Shown here: positions 1 to 8,384 of the stretch, piece by piece
Numbering within the stretch: the stretch's first letter is position 1
Layout: each line of letters opens with the position of its first letter
Assembly: GCF_017603825.1 (NCBI RefSeq)
Contig: NZ_CP072014.1
Coordinates: forward strand, 3,534,001 to 3,598,000
Direction of reading: 5' to 3'
Source of the DNA: Arthrobacter crystallopoietes
GTDB lineage: Bacteria; Actinomycetota; Actinomycetes; Actinomycetales; Micrococcaceae
Length of the DNA stretch: 64,000 nucleotides
Position numbers and translations under genes: made by a program
Notes under the pieces: generated by a model
The model's input: only the letters and a program-made list of their open reading frames with translations
The model's database searches: none
What the model was told of the DNA's origin: nothing

Positions 1-323
1 AGATATCCGGCGCCGACCCGGACCCCGAGGAGGAAATCGAAGGCTGCCTGTCTGTGCCGGGACTGAGCTACCCGCTCAAGCGTGCTGAATGGGCCAGAGT
101 CCAGGGTTTCGACGTCGACGGACAGCCGATGGACTTCGAAGCCACCGGCTGGTTCGCCCGCGTCATGCAGCATGAATACGACCATCTTGACGGCAAGCTG
201 TACATCGATCGGCTCAATGATCGGTGGGGCCGGCGCGCACGCAAGCACATAAAGAATGAGGGCTGGGCCAAAGAAGGACTAACCTGGATGCCGGGTGTGG
301 ACCCGGATCCATTCGGACACTAA
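1..323 (+). CDS. def: Peptide deformylase, C-terminal part (truncated by window start)
   Basis: Removes the N-formyl group from the initiator methionine of new proteins. The frame is open from base 3. It shows the family signature EGCLSVPG (bases 36-62), whose Cys binds the catalytic metal, and later the HEYDH motif (HExxH) with two His metal ligands and the catalytic Glu. The stop is TAA at 321-323. The N-terminal half, including the GxGxAAxQ motif, lies outside the window. The two signatures in the correct spacing make the call firm. Confidence 0.95.
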   Translation, partial: ISGADPDPEEEIEGCLSVPGLSYPLKRAEWARVQGFDVDGQPMDFEATGWFARVMQHEYDHLDGKLYIDRLNDRWGRRARKHIKNEGWAKEGLTWMPGVDPDPFGH

Positions 324-329
324 TTCCAG

Positions 330-539
330 TCAGGAGTCCGTCAATCCCGACCGATGCTCCTTCTCGCACCGCAGATAGTCTTCCTCGGCGATGTCCTTCA
401 GCCGGGTCAACTCGTCAACGCGCTTCTGCTGGACGTCTCCCCGTGCGAAGGCAGACTGCGCTTCCTTGAGCAAGCGCTGCGCCTCCTTGTAGTTGGCCTG
501 CGCCCGTTCCCATCTCGACAACTCCGTCTTTTCAGTCAT
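330..539 (-). CDS. Small charged coiled-coil protein of unknown function
   Basis: A 69-residue, highly charged protein rich in Glu, Lys, Arg and Ala, with long predicted helix and no membrane segment or signal peptide. I do not recognise a family. It is convergent with def. A TAGAAT hexamer at 546-551 (minus strand) lies 6 nt before the ATG and there is no Shine-Dalgarno sequence, which suggests a leaderless transcript. The plausible promoter and absence of a better reading on the other strand support a real gene, but function is unknown. Confidence 0.55.
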   Translation of the reverse strand: MTEKTELSRWERAQANYKEAQRLLKEAQSAFARGDVQQKRVDELTRLKDIAEEDYLRCEKEHRSGLTDS

Positions 540-551
540 GGGCCCATTCTA
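540..551 (-). promoter_or_regulatory. Candidate -10 element for a leaderless mRNA
   Basis: TAGAAT followed by 6 nt and the ATG at 539. No ribosome binding site lies between them. Confidence 0.45.
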
Positions 552-602
552 GGAACGGCCTCGTAGCAAAAGCCATAGCCGCTGCCCGCGTGCCGCAAAT
601 GC

Positions 603-641
603 CGAGAGGCCGGCGACGTATAAAACGCCGTCGGCCTCTCG
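603..641 (-). terminator. Hairpin terminator downstream of gap
   Basis: A 10-bp inverted repeat (CGAGAGGCCG at 603-612 with CGGCCTCTCG at 632-641) just past the gap stop codon. The following T tract is weak, so efficiency is uncertain. Confidence 0.5.
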
Positions 642-661
642 ATATACAAGGTTCCGTCAGG

Positions 662-2137
662 TCAGCTGATCGCCTCGACCACGGGTTCCTTGGCGACAAC
701 CGGGAACAGCATCGGGTGCACCCCGGCCATTTCCTCGAGGACTCGGATGACCTGGCAGCTGTAGCCAAATTCGTTGTCGTACCAGACATAGAGGACGGCG
801 TTCTTGCCGTTGGCAATCGTTGCGAGGCCATCGACAATGCCGGCGCGGCGCGAACCCACGAAGTCGCTCGAGACAACTTCGGGCGAGTCGATGTAGTCAA
901 TCTGCTTGTGCAGTTCGGAATCCAGCGACATACCGCGCAGGTACGTGTTCAGTTCTTCCTTGGTGGCATCCTTTTCCAGATTCAGGTTCAGGATGGCCAT
1001 CGAGACGTTCGGGGTAGGAACGCGGATGGCGTTGCCCGTCAACTTGCCTTCGAGCTCGGGCAGAGCCTTGGCGACTGCCTTGGCGGCACCGGTCTCGGTG
1101 ATCACCATGTTCAGCGAAGCAGCACGGCCGCGGCGCTCACCCTTGTGGAAGTTGTCGATCAGGTTCTGGTCGTTCGTGAACGAGTGCACCGTCTCCACAT
1201 GGCCGTGGACCACGCCGTACTTGTCGTTGATGGCCTTCAGCACCGGCGTGATGGCATTGGTGGTGCAGGACGCGGCCGTGACGATCTTGTCGTCGGAGGT
1301 GATGTCCTTGTGGTTCACACCGTGCACAATGTTCTTCAGGCCGCCCTTGCCCGGGGCCGTCAGTACAACGCGGGAAACACCCTTGCTCTTCAGGTGCTGC
1401 GACAGGCCCTCTTCATCGCGCCAGCGGCCGGTGTTGTCCACAACAATGGCGTCGTTGATGCCGTACGCGGTGTAATCAACCGTGGACGGATCGTTGGAGT
1501 AGATCACGTTGATCAGCGTGCCGTTGGCGAGGATGGTGTTCTGTTCCTCGTCCACCGAGATTGTCCCCTCGAACGGGCCGTGGACGGAGTCGCGGCGCAG
1601 CAGGCTCGCGCGCTTGACGAGGTCATTCTCGGATCCCTTGCGGACCACGATGGCGCGCAGCCGCAGGCCGTGCCCGCCGCCCGAGTGGCCGATCATGATC
1701 CGGGCCAGGAGGCGGCCGATGCGGCCGAAACCGTAAAGAACGACGTCGGTGCTGACGCGGGCGTCCGCTCCACGCTTACCGACAATCTCGGCCAACTCTT
1801 CCCGCAGGAAGTCCTTCAGTTCGCTGCCCGCGGCTTCGGTCTTGAACTTAGCCAGCAAGCGGGCCAGATCGACAGAGCCGGCACCGAGGTCCAGCTCGGT
1901 CAGTGCCTGCAGCACCGGGAAAGTTTCTTCCAGCGGCAGTTCGACTTCATCGATCTGCCGGGCAAACCGGTGGGCCTTGAGGATGCCGACTACGGACTGG
2001 TTGATCAGGCTTCGTCCGTGGATGGATGTGACCACGTTGTTCTCGCGGTACAGGCGCCCGATCAATGGAATCATCGTTTCGGCAAGTGCCTCGCGATTGA
2101 TCCACGTATCCAGGGCCGCTTCTGACTTCTGGTTCAC
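662..2137 (-). CDS. gap: Glyceraldehyde-3-phosphate dehydrogenase, long form
   Basis: Catalyses NAD(P)-dependent oxidation of glyceraldehyde-3-phosphate to 1,3-bisphosphoglycerate, or the reverse reaction. At 491 residues it is about 150 longer than the usual GAPDH of about 335. The extra part is N-terminal, before the Rossmann motif YGFGRIGR, as in the second, GapB-type enzymes of Corynebacterium and Arthrobacter that are associated with gluconeogenesis. The active-site segment AASCTTNAITP contains the catalytic Cys. The start is GTG at 2137, preceded by a strong AGGAAGG. The gene is monocistronic by appearance, with a hairpin after the stop. Cofactor preference cannot be judged here. Confidence 0.93.
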   Translation of the reverse strand: MNQKSEAALDTWINREALAETMIPLIGRLYRENNVVTSIHGRSLINQSVVGILKAHRFARQIDEVELPLEETFPVLQALTELDLGAGSVDLARLLAKFKTEAAGSELKDFLREELAEIVGKRGADARVSTDVVLYGFGRIGRLLARIMIGHSGGGHGLRLRAIVVRKGSENDLVKRASLLRRDSVHGPFEGTISVDEEQNTILANGTLINVIYSNDPSTVDYTAYGINDAIVVDNTGRWRDEEGLSQHLKSKGVSRVVLTAPGKGGLKNIVHGVNHKDITSDDKIVTAASCTTNAITPVLKAINDKYGVVHGHVETVHSFTNDQNLIDNFHKGERRGRAASLNMVITETGAAKAVAKALPELEGKLTGNAIRVPTPNVSMAILNLNLEKDATKEELNTYLRGMSLDSELHKQIDYIDSPEVVSSDFVGSRRAGIVDGLATIANGKNAVLYVWYDNEFGYSCQVIRVLEEMAGVHPMLFPVVAKEPVVEAIS

Positions 2138-2394
2138 AGAATTACCTTCCTACATCAGCCGGACTCTCCCTCGAGACCGGTTGGAACTCGCCGCGCAATC
2201 CACGGCGACGCCTGCAACGAAGATCCGTCTACTTCGTGCAGAGCACACAACTTCCGTAACCAGCAGCTGTGTTGAGGACTATGCCCATATCTATTCTAGA
2301 GACTCCGGAGGGGCGCTGACTCCAGATACGTGTGAAGTCACTCACAGCCGCGCTGCACGTGGTCGTCACGGGTATTGAAGCGTTGGCTTGAAGG

Positions 2395-3342
2395 CTACTT
2401 GCGTATAGGCGGAACATGTTCGGGGAGTTCAGCGCCCAATAGGACATTCTCGTAGCTGGAGGACAGATGACCGATATCCAAGGCCTGGATGCCCTTGGCC
2501 GCCAGCATGTCCGCCGCAACCGTGGCAGCGGGACCAAGCGAAAGTAGAACCAAGTCGCGCCCCGTGTCTTCAATTTCGCCGATGAGACGATCAAGGTCGA
2601 AGAATGCGTCCGTTGGCGTGGAGAAAACCTCGGTAACGCTGCTGACATTGTCGAATAGCGCAGGAACCATCTGGAACCGAGACCCCTGTCCAGTCACCAC
2701 CACAACGTCCCGACCTTCCCACACCGATCGCCAAGCATCCACGGCATCCTGTCCATGATGGTCGAAGAACATCGGCCTGGTTACGTGAGAGTTCCCGAAC
2801 CGCTCTTGCGATGCGACCAGAGGGCCGACGAAGTGCCATGTTTCCGCGAAAACGATCGACCAATGGAGACCCAGAAATACCTGCGGCATGCCAATCAGCG
2901 TATTCTCAGAGGGATCGGTAAGTACACGCTTGAGCGCGACCATGAGTTCAGGCGAGTTCCTATGAAACTTCAGCTTATGCTCGAGCCGATACATTAGTCG
3001 GAACTCTCCATCGCCATAGCGTGCGAAACTCCGTCGCTCGTCGCGGAGGGCTTCAATCGTTTCCATGAAACCGAGCTGCCGAGCTTGCATGACTTGGGCG
3101 ATCTCCTGGCGAATAGGAGCCATAGCAACTCCACGAATATTCTCGACCGCATCGCGGGTGCGCTTGAGCTCGAAAGCGATTTTCGTCAATCGCTCATCGT
3201 CTATGGCAGATGTGATCAACTTATTCTGCTCGACAAGCAACTTGTTCTGCCGTTCCAACAGCTTGGCCTGTTGTCGCATTACATCGAGCTTCTCTGCCGC
3301 AGCACCCGTCATGAAACGTTTCAAACGCTTGAGACCTGCCAC
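2395..3342 (-). CDS. GT-D fold glycosyltransferase (DUF1792-like) with N-terminal coiled coil
   Basis: A 315-residue protein. Residues about 1-95 are Lys/Glu/Gln-rich and form a likely coiled coil (LLERQNKLLVEQNKLI). The remainder resembles the GT-D glycosyltransferases: SFARYGDGEF carries the Asp-x-Glu metal/sugar-nucleotide motif, and ends such as VLLSLGPAATVAADML match the family's conserved nucleotide-pocket strand. Known members add hexoses to serine-rich glycoproteins or cell-wall polymers. The start is GTG with GGGGGA upstream. No glycan cluster surrounds it: it sits alone between gap and rnpB, and its base composition is visibly more A/T-rich than its neighbours, which suggests acquisition. 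Acceptor and donor are unknown. Confidence 0.7.
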   Translation of the reverse strand: MAGLKRLKRFMTGAAAEKLDVMRQQAKLLERQNKLLVEQNKLITSAIDDERLTKIAFELKRTRDAVENIRGVAMAPIRQEIAQVMQARQLGFMETIEALRDERRSFARYGDGEFRLMYRLEHKLKFHRNSPELMVALKRVLTDPSENTLIGMPQVFLGLHWSIVFAETWHFVGPLVASQERFGNSHVTRPMFFDHHGQDAVDAWRSVWEGRDVVVVTGQGSRFQMVPALFDNVSSVTEVFSTPTDAFFDLDRLIGEIEDTGRDLVLLSLGPAATVAADMLAAKGIQALDIGHLSSSYENVLLGAELPEHVPPIRK

Positions 3343-3515
3343 TATTCCCCCTTGCCAACGACTGTTCCAGGCACGGTTGTGCCGAGCCCGTAAAGTCTAG
3401 CCGCTGGTTGGGAGCAACGTGTGCCGTCTTGCTGATCTTGGCCCAACTTGTCGAGAGCTACTGCCAAATATTGCTGACCATCAATCGGATTTTGCCTGGA
3501 AAGAATGCGCTTTGA

Positions 3516-3907
3516 TGGATGGGTTGGCTTTTAAGCCGGGTTCTGTCGCCGGCGGCAGTTACCCGCCGCCGGGTGGCAATCATCCATCTAGGGGCACCGT
3601 TGCCGATGCCCTCAAGCGGCCTACCCGGGCACTCGGGCGAGCAGCCCTCGCACGTACCCTGTATGGCCTTGCTCCGAGTGGGGTTTACCTAGCTCTCCCG
3701 GTCACCCGGGACACTGGTGGTCTCTTACACCACCTTTTCACCCTTACCAGATCCCGCCCATAGGCGGTCCTGGCGGTTTGTTTTCTGTGGCACTGGCCTG
3801 CGGGTTACCCCGAGTGGGCGTTACCCACCACCCTGCTCTGCGGAGCCCGGACTTTCCTCGGCAGCAGGTCTGCACCTGCCAACGCGATCGCCCAGCCAAC
3901 CCATCCA
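3516..3907 (-). ncRNA. rnpB: RNase P RNA, type A
   Basis: The catalytic RNA that matures tRNA 5' ends. Read on the minus strand it has the conserved GAGGAAAGTCCGGGCTCC core near the 5' end (about 3842-3859), the GGGTAACGCCC region and the ACAGAA element. The 5' and 3' ends pair as a perfect 14-bp P1 helix: 3894-3907 pairs with 3516-3529. These pairings set the ends, giving about 392 nt. No protein is encoded in this interval. Confidence 0.96.
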
Positions 3908-3961
3908 GTTCCAAGGATACAGGCCGCGGGACCACGCGCGGGCGACCTCCGTCGGAATCTG

Positions 3962-3973
3962 TAAGCTCGTAGG
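3962..3973 (+). promoter_or_regulatory. Candidate -10 element of a leaderless yaaA mRNA
   Basis: TAAGCT at 3962-3967, then 6 nt to the GTG start at 3974, with no Shine-Dalgarno sequence. Confidence 0.45.
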
Positions 3974-4747
3974 GTGCTGATTCTGCTTCCTCCCTCCGAA
4001 GGTAAAACCGCCGCTGCCAAGGGCCATCCGTTTGAGCTCTCGGAACTGCATTTCCCGGAGCTGAATCCAGCCCGCGAGGAAGTCCTGAATGCCCTGGCCC
4101 ACGTCAGTTCGCAGCCCGATGCGCTGGTCAGTCTCGGCGTCGGGGCGTCGCTGGCCGCCGAAGTGGAACGCAACACGCGCCTGCACAACGAGCCGTCGGC
4201 CGCCGCCCATACCGTCTATTCGGGCGTCCTTTACGACGCCCTGGGCTACCGCACCATGACCCCGGCGCAAAAGCGCAAGGCCGATGCCGCCGTCGTTATT
4301 GTCTCTGCCTTGTGGGGTGCCATCGCTTTCCCCGACTTCATTCCCGCGTACCGGCTGTCCATGTCGGTGGGCCTGCCCGAAACCGGGAAACTCGCCAGCT
4401 ACTGGAAAAAGCATCTGCCCGCGGCGCTGGACGCGCATGCCGACGGGCACCTGCTGGTGGACTGCCGCTCCAGCAGCTATGCCGCGGCGTGGTCCCCGGC
4501 CGCGGACAGGACGGTAGTGGTCAACGTTTTCCAGGAGCGGAACGGCAAGCGGACCGTGGTCTCGCACTTTGCCAAGCACACCCGCGGGGAGCTCGCCCGC
4601 CATTTGCTCACCCGCCGGGGCAAGGCGCCGGAGACTCCGGGCAGCCTGCTCAAGGCCGCGCAGGAGAAATGGCAGGCGGAGCTGGCTGCAGGCAAGGCCC
4701 GCAAGCCGCACGCGCTGAACATCATCCTGCCGGAGTTGGCGGGGTAG
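3974..4747 (+). CDS. yaaA: YaaA family peroxide-stress protein (UPF0246/DUF328)
   Basis: A 257-residue cytoplasmic protein beginning MLILLPPSEGK, the hallmark of the YaaA family. It also has the internal VYSGVLYDALGY and conserved C-terminal segments. In E. coli YaaA lowers intracellular iron and protects DNA and proteins during hydrogen peroxide stress; the structure contains a DNA-binding helix-hairpin-helix. The start is GTG at 3974, with a TANNNT hexamer 6 nt upstream. The next gene begins 4 bases after the stop, so the two are probably co-transcribed. Confidence 0.88.
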   Translation: MLILLPPSEGKTAAAKGHPFELSELHFPELNPAREEVLNALAHVSSQPDALVSLGVGASLAAEVERNTRLHNEPSAAAHTVYSGVLYDALGYRTMTPAQKRKADAAVVIVSALWGAIAFPDFIPAYRLSMSVGLPETGKLASYWKKHLPAALDAHADGHLLVDCRSSSYAAAWSPAADRTVVVNVFQERNGKRTVVSHFAKHTRGELARHLLTRRGKAPETPGSLLKAAQEKWQAELAAGKARKPHALNIILPELAG

Positions 4748-4751
4748 CAGG

Positions 4752-6527
4752 TTGACGCTTCAAGAACTGGAATTCAGGCACGGCGGCACTACCGTTCTTT
4801 ACAAGCGGCGCAAGGCGAAGCTGGACCGTCGGCATTTGATCGTGATGTTTGCGGGAATTCGCCCCATTGACTCGTACGAGTTTGATGGCCGGGCTTCACG
4901 GAACAGCCAGTCGCACTGGCTATGGATCAAAGACAAATTCCACGGCCAGTTCGCCTACTACCTCTGCCACGGCATGGACTTCTCTATCGAAGTAGCCGTT
5001 GTAAAACTCATCGAGGCGGAGCTGGATCGGCTGGGACTGACGAAGGACCAGTGCACGCTGGCGGGCTTTTCGAAAGGCGGCTTCGCGGCTCTCTATCTGG
5101 GTATCAAGTATGGCTTCAAGAACATTCTCGCCAGCGCTCCGCAGCTTTTCATCGGCTCCCATACACGACGGCATCGGCCCGTGATTTTTGATCATATGAC
5201 GCTGGAGGGTTCGTCCGGGGAGCAGCAGGTTCTCGACGAACTCCTCCCGGAGGCGATCGTGGCTGATACCGACAAGAACAGAAACATCTATTTGTTCAGT
5301 GCGTTGGAAGACCAGTTCCATGCTGAACAGATCGTTCCGGGGCTTCCGTTGCTCTCGGAGTACGCGAATTTCAACTACATCGAAACCCATTCGGACCTGG
5401 TCAACGAGCATTCCGACGTCACGCGGTACAATCTGCCGCTGATCCTGTCCACGTTGTATGCCCTGACTGAGAACGTTCCGCCGCATTTCGGCGTGATGCG
5501 CAACGGTCAGCGTTTGGCTCCCCAGCTCGCTGCCGACATGCTGGCTGATCAACAAGCCGCAGGAGAAGTGGTGGCCAATCTCGTGTCCTGCCGGACCGGA
5601 CCCGAACGGCTGTTTCCGGCCGGCGTCGCCTTCCCCAAAGGGCACGGCGTCGGCCACCCTTCCGCCGTGCCCGCCCAACTCCTGCTCACCAGTGCTGCCG
5701 GCTCGTTTGCCTACGCTCTGGAACGGACCAGCAACCGCAGTCTCTACTTCAAATACTTCGAAGATGCGTTCGCTGACTACCGGTATGCCCAGTTCCGCAC
5801 CCCTCGGGATGCAGGAATCGATGTCAGCGGGCTACCGGAAGGGCTCTACGACCTTGAGCTGGAAATGGACTCCGAAGACGGTCCGGTCAGGGTCCCCTGC
5901 ACCGCAGCCGACCGGCTGGAGGCCGAAGTGAACTGTGGCCCGCACCTAATCCGTCTGCGTTCCGATAGCACCGGCAGCAGGGTGGACAAGAGGCCGATTA
6001 CGGGCACGACGGCGGCCCAGTATGAGATCGCCTTGAACCGGACGTGGGTGCGTGGAAACCTCCTACACGTCGAAGGCCCGTTTGCGGTTCGAGGCGTGGA
6101 GATGCCTGATTGGGGCTCAGGCCTCTATTACCTGCTGCTCTCGGACAGCACCAGGACCTATTCGTTCAGGCTCGGCACAGGACGCGTCAAAGTTCCCGCT
6201 GATCCCTTCGGCGACGGATTGAGCGACTATACCCATGCTTATTTCGCCACCAACAAATTTGCCGGTGTAGATACCTCGCAGCTCCCCGCTGGAGACTACC
6301 GGTTGACCATTTCCCTCAGTGCCGCCGGAGCCATCGTCAGCAGCCACGCTCTGGCCACGCTACGCATCCGGGCCACGTCTGAGGGCGGCCGGACCGTTAC
6401 GGTGGAGCGCCGCGACTCTTCGAAACGCCTGCCCGTCCCCGCGGTTTCGGCGGGACGGAGGATCGTCCGGTCTTTGCGGCGCAGGGCCCGACGACGGATG
6501 GTGGCCAGGCGCGGAAGATTCAGCTAG
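4752..6527 (+). CDS. Large alpha/beta-hydrolase-like protein with C-terminal beta-rich modules
   Basis: A 591-residue protein starting at TTG 4752, four bases after yaaA. Residues about 1-245 look like an alpha/beta-hydrolase: LIVMFAGIRP is an early strand, GFSKGG is a G-x-S-x-G nucleophile elbow, then LFSALEDQFH and IETHSDLVNEHSDV carry plausible Asp and His acid/base residues. Residues about 300-545 appear to hold two beta-sandwich-like repeats, each containing AGIDVSGLPEG/AGVDTSQLPAG followed by YDLELEM/YRLTISL. The C-terminus is strongly basic (RRRARRRMVARRGR). There is no signal peptide. Comparable N-terminal domains occur in capsule- and glycan-associated proteins (XcbB/CpsF or Asp2-like), but that link is tentative and the substrate is unknown. 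Confidence 0.55.
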   Translation: MTLQELEFRHGGTTVLYKRRKAKLDRRHLIVMFAGIRPIDSYEFDGRASRNSQSHWLWIKDKFHGQFAYYLCHGMDFSIEVAVVKLIEAELDRLGLTKDQCTLAGFSKGGFAALYLGIKYGFKNILASAPQLFIGSHTRRHRPVIFDHMTLEGSSGEQQVLDELLPEAIVADTDKNRNIYLFSALEDQFHAEQIVPGLPLLSEYANFNYIETHSDLVNEHSDVTRYNLPLILSTLYALTENVPPHFGVMRNGQRLAPQLAADMLADQQAAGEVVANLVSCRTGPERLFPAGVAFPKGHGVGHPSAVPAQLLLTSAAGSFAYALERTSNRSLYFKYFEDAFADYRYAQFRTPRDAGIDVSGLPEGLYDLELEMDSEDGPVRVPCTAADRLEAEVNCGPHLIRLRSDSTGSRVDKRPITGTTAAQYEIALNRTWVRGNLLHVEGPFAVRGVEMPDWGSGLYYLLLSDSTRTYSFRLGTGRVKVPADPFGDGLSDYTHAYFATNKFAGVDTSQLPAGDYRLTISLSAAGAIVSSHALATLRIRATSEGGRTVTVERRDSSKRLPVPAVSAGRRIVRSLRRRARRRMVARRGRFS

Positions 6528-6545
6528 ATTTTGCTCCCCGGCGGT

Positions 6546-7286
6546 TCAGCTGGCCCATTCAGCGGAGCGGACCAGGATGCAGCCGGAATCGGGGCAGAAG
6601 ACAATGTCGTCCTCGGCGGCCTTCTTGATCTCGGCCAGATCGCCCGGGCTGAGCTGCATCCCGGAACCTTCCGACTTGCCGTGGAAGAGCCTGGCCGCGC
6701 CCACGCCCCGCTGGGCGCGGGTCTTCTCATAGAGCGCCAGCAAGGCCGGCTCGAAGGTACCTGCCAGTTCGGCGCGCTCCCCCGCTACGGCTGCACGCTC
6801 GGATGCGATGGCGGCCAACTCAGCGTCCCGGGTCTTCTCCAGAGCGGCCAGTTCCTCCCGCAGGGAATCATGGGATTTCTGGTGGTCGGCCTGCCGCTCG
6901 CGGACGGCCTCGAGCCGCTCCATCACCTCGAGTTCAACGTCTTCTAGATCCGAACGCCGCTTGTTCAGCGACACGAGTTCGCTCTGCAGGGCGGAAAGGT
7001 CCTTGGGTGATCCGGATCCGCTGTCCAGCCGCTTCTGGTCCCGGTCGATCCGCGTCTGGACCATTTCCACGTCCGTCTCGGCCCGTTGGAGTTCGCGCTG
7101 CGTGTCGCCAACCTCGGTGTTGATCGTGACAAGTTCCGAATCGGCAGTGGCCAGCTTCTCCAACAGGGCATCGATGTCCGCGTTCTTGGCAACGGTGGCG
7201 CTGCGGCGGTCCAACTGGGTTACCTTGCTGTCCAGTGCCTGGAGGTCGAGCAGCCGCAGCTGCTCCGATGCTGGTGCTTTCGCCAT
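6546..7286 (-). CDS. Coiled-coil hairpin protein of the DUF164 / C4-type zinc-ribbon family, with degenerate ribbon
   Basis: A 246-residue protein. Residues about 10-175 are a long antiparallel coiled coil rich in Glu, Leu, Arg and Ala. The C-terminus corresponds to the family zinc ribbon. Normal members carry two CxxC knuckles; here the first appears lost (HGKSEGSGMQLSPGDL) and the second reads CPDSGC, so zinc binding is doubtful. The family is widespread in Actinobacteria beside nif3-like genes, and the same arrangement is seen here: it lies 83 nt downstream of the nif3-like gene on the same strand. Molecular function is not established. Confidence 0.8.
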   Translation of the reverse strand: MAKAPASEQLRLLDLQALDSKVTQLDRRSATVAKNADIDALLEKLATADSELVTINTEVGDTQRELQRAETDVEMVQTRIDRDQKRLDSGSGSPKDLSALQSELVSLNKRRSDLEDVELEVMERLEAVRERQADHQKSHDSLREELAALEKTRDAELAAIASERAAVAGERAELAGTFEPALLALYEKTRAQRGVGAARLFHGKSEGSGMQLSPGDLAEIKKAAEDDIVFCPDSGCILVRSAEWAS

Positions 7287-7369
7287 GAAAATCCTCCGGA
7301 TCCTGCCCGGCCCCTGCGGCCCGGCGTGCCTTCTAGCCTATCCTTTGCGTCCAATATCCCGGGGCGGGA

Positions 7370-8284
7370 TCAGGACCCGGGCGTCAGGATGAAATCCCAC
7401 GGATCGGTGTTGATGCCGCTGACACTGACCTCAACGTTGTATCCCTGGTCCGTAAGCACGTTGTCCAGCGCATCGGCCGCCGGTGTGAGCCACAGCCACT
7501 CGCTGCCGAAATGCGAGACATCGATCAGGTAGGGCCGCCCGTCGATCGCACCCTCACGGGCTTCCGACGCCGGGTGGTGGCGCAGGTCAGCGGTGACGTA
7601 GACATCCGCCTGTGCCGCCCGGACGGCGTCGAAAAGCGAGTCGCCGGCGCCCCCGCACACCGCTACCGTGCGGACTATACCGTCCTTGTCTCCTGCCACT
7701 TTCACTCCCCCGGCTACCGCGGGCAGCATACTGAACACGGTCGCGGCGAATTCGCCCAGCGTCGTCCCGTCGGCCAGTTCCCCGACCCGCCCGATGCCTT
7801 CCTCGGGCAGGCCGTTCTCGGCGGCGGCCAGCGGCCGGACATCGCGGAGGCCCATGGCGTCGGCCAGGACATCGGAAACCCCGCCCACGGCGCTGTCGCC
7901 GTTGGTATGCACGGTCACCAGCGCGCACCCGCCCTCGATCAGGCGGTGGATGGCGTCACCTTTGAAGTGTGAGGTCGCCACCGAGTTCACCGGCTTGAGC
8001 AGCAGCGGGTGGTGCGTGACCAGCAGGTCCGCGTCCCAGGCCAGTGCTTCGGCAATCACGTCCGCCGTGGGATCCACCGCGAAGAGGATCCGTTTTACCT
8101 CCGCCGATGGCCTGCCCACCACGGGGCCAACAGCATCCCACGGCTCGGACAGGGATTCGGGCCACAGCTCTTCGATGGCCAGCAGCACGTCGCCCAGAAT
8201 AGGGGTCCCACCGGCCTCCGGCGCAGGCTCGCTGGACGTGTCTTCGGCGTCCTGCTTGGTCTCGGGCTGCTCGTCGTCGTTCAT
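7370..8284 (-). CDS. Nif3-like dinuclear metal centre hexameric protein
   Basis: A 304-residue protein of the NIF3/YqfO family. Features include VGPVVGRPSAEVKRILFAVD, the metal-binding LLVTHHPLLLK (two His), VTVHTNGDSA, and near the end YLIDVSHFGSEW with the conserved C-terminal His and Glu ligands. The start is the ATG at 8284 (MNDDEQPE); an upstream extension to 8386 is unlikely because it overlaps the divergent msrA start. Residues 1-30 are an acidic low-complexity tail. The role of the family is unknown; some homologues act as GTP cyclohydrolase-like or metal-chaperone proteins. It is probably the first gene of a two-gene operon. Confidence 0.88.
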   Translation of the reverse strand: MNDDEQPETKQDAEDTSSEPAPEAGGTPILGDVLLAIEELWPESLSEPWDAVGPVVGRPSAEVKRILFAVDPTADVIAEALAWDADLLVTHHPLLLKPVNSVATSHFKGDAIHRLIEGGCALVTVHTNGDSAVGGVSDVLADAMGLRDVRPLAAAENGLPEEGIGRVGELADGTTLGEFAATVFSMLPAVAGGVKVAGDKDGIVRTVAVCGGAGDSLFDAVRAAQADVYVTADLRHHPASEAREGAIDGRPYLIDVSHFGSEWLWLTPAADALDNVLTDQGYNVEVSVSGINTDPWDFILTPGS

Positions 8285-8384
8285 ACGTCCTTTTCTACCC
8301 CATCGGCCGGTTCGAGTGCGCGTTTTTGTCGTGACGTGGAACACATTGGGAATCTTGGCGCCCCGTCTGACATTGTTAACGACC

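Noticed and set aside
590-2125. Long open frame (511 codons) on the plus strand opposite gap
   Set aside because: It mirrors the high-GC codon pattern of the gap gene. The protein has no recognisable motif, while the other strand gives a textbook GAPDH.
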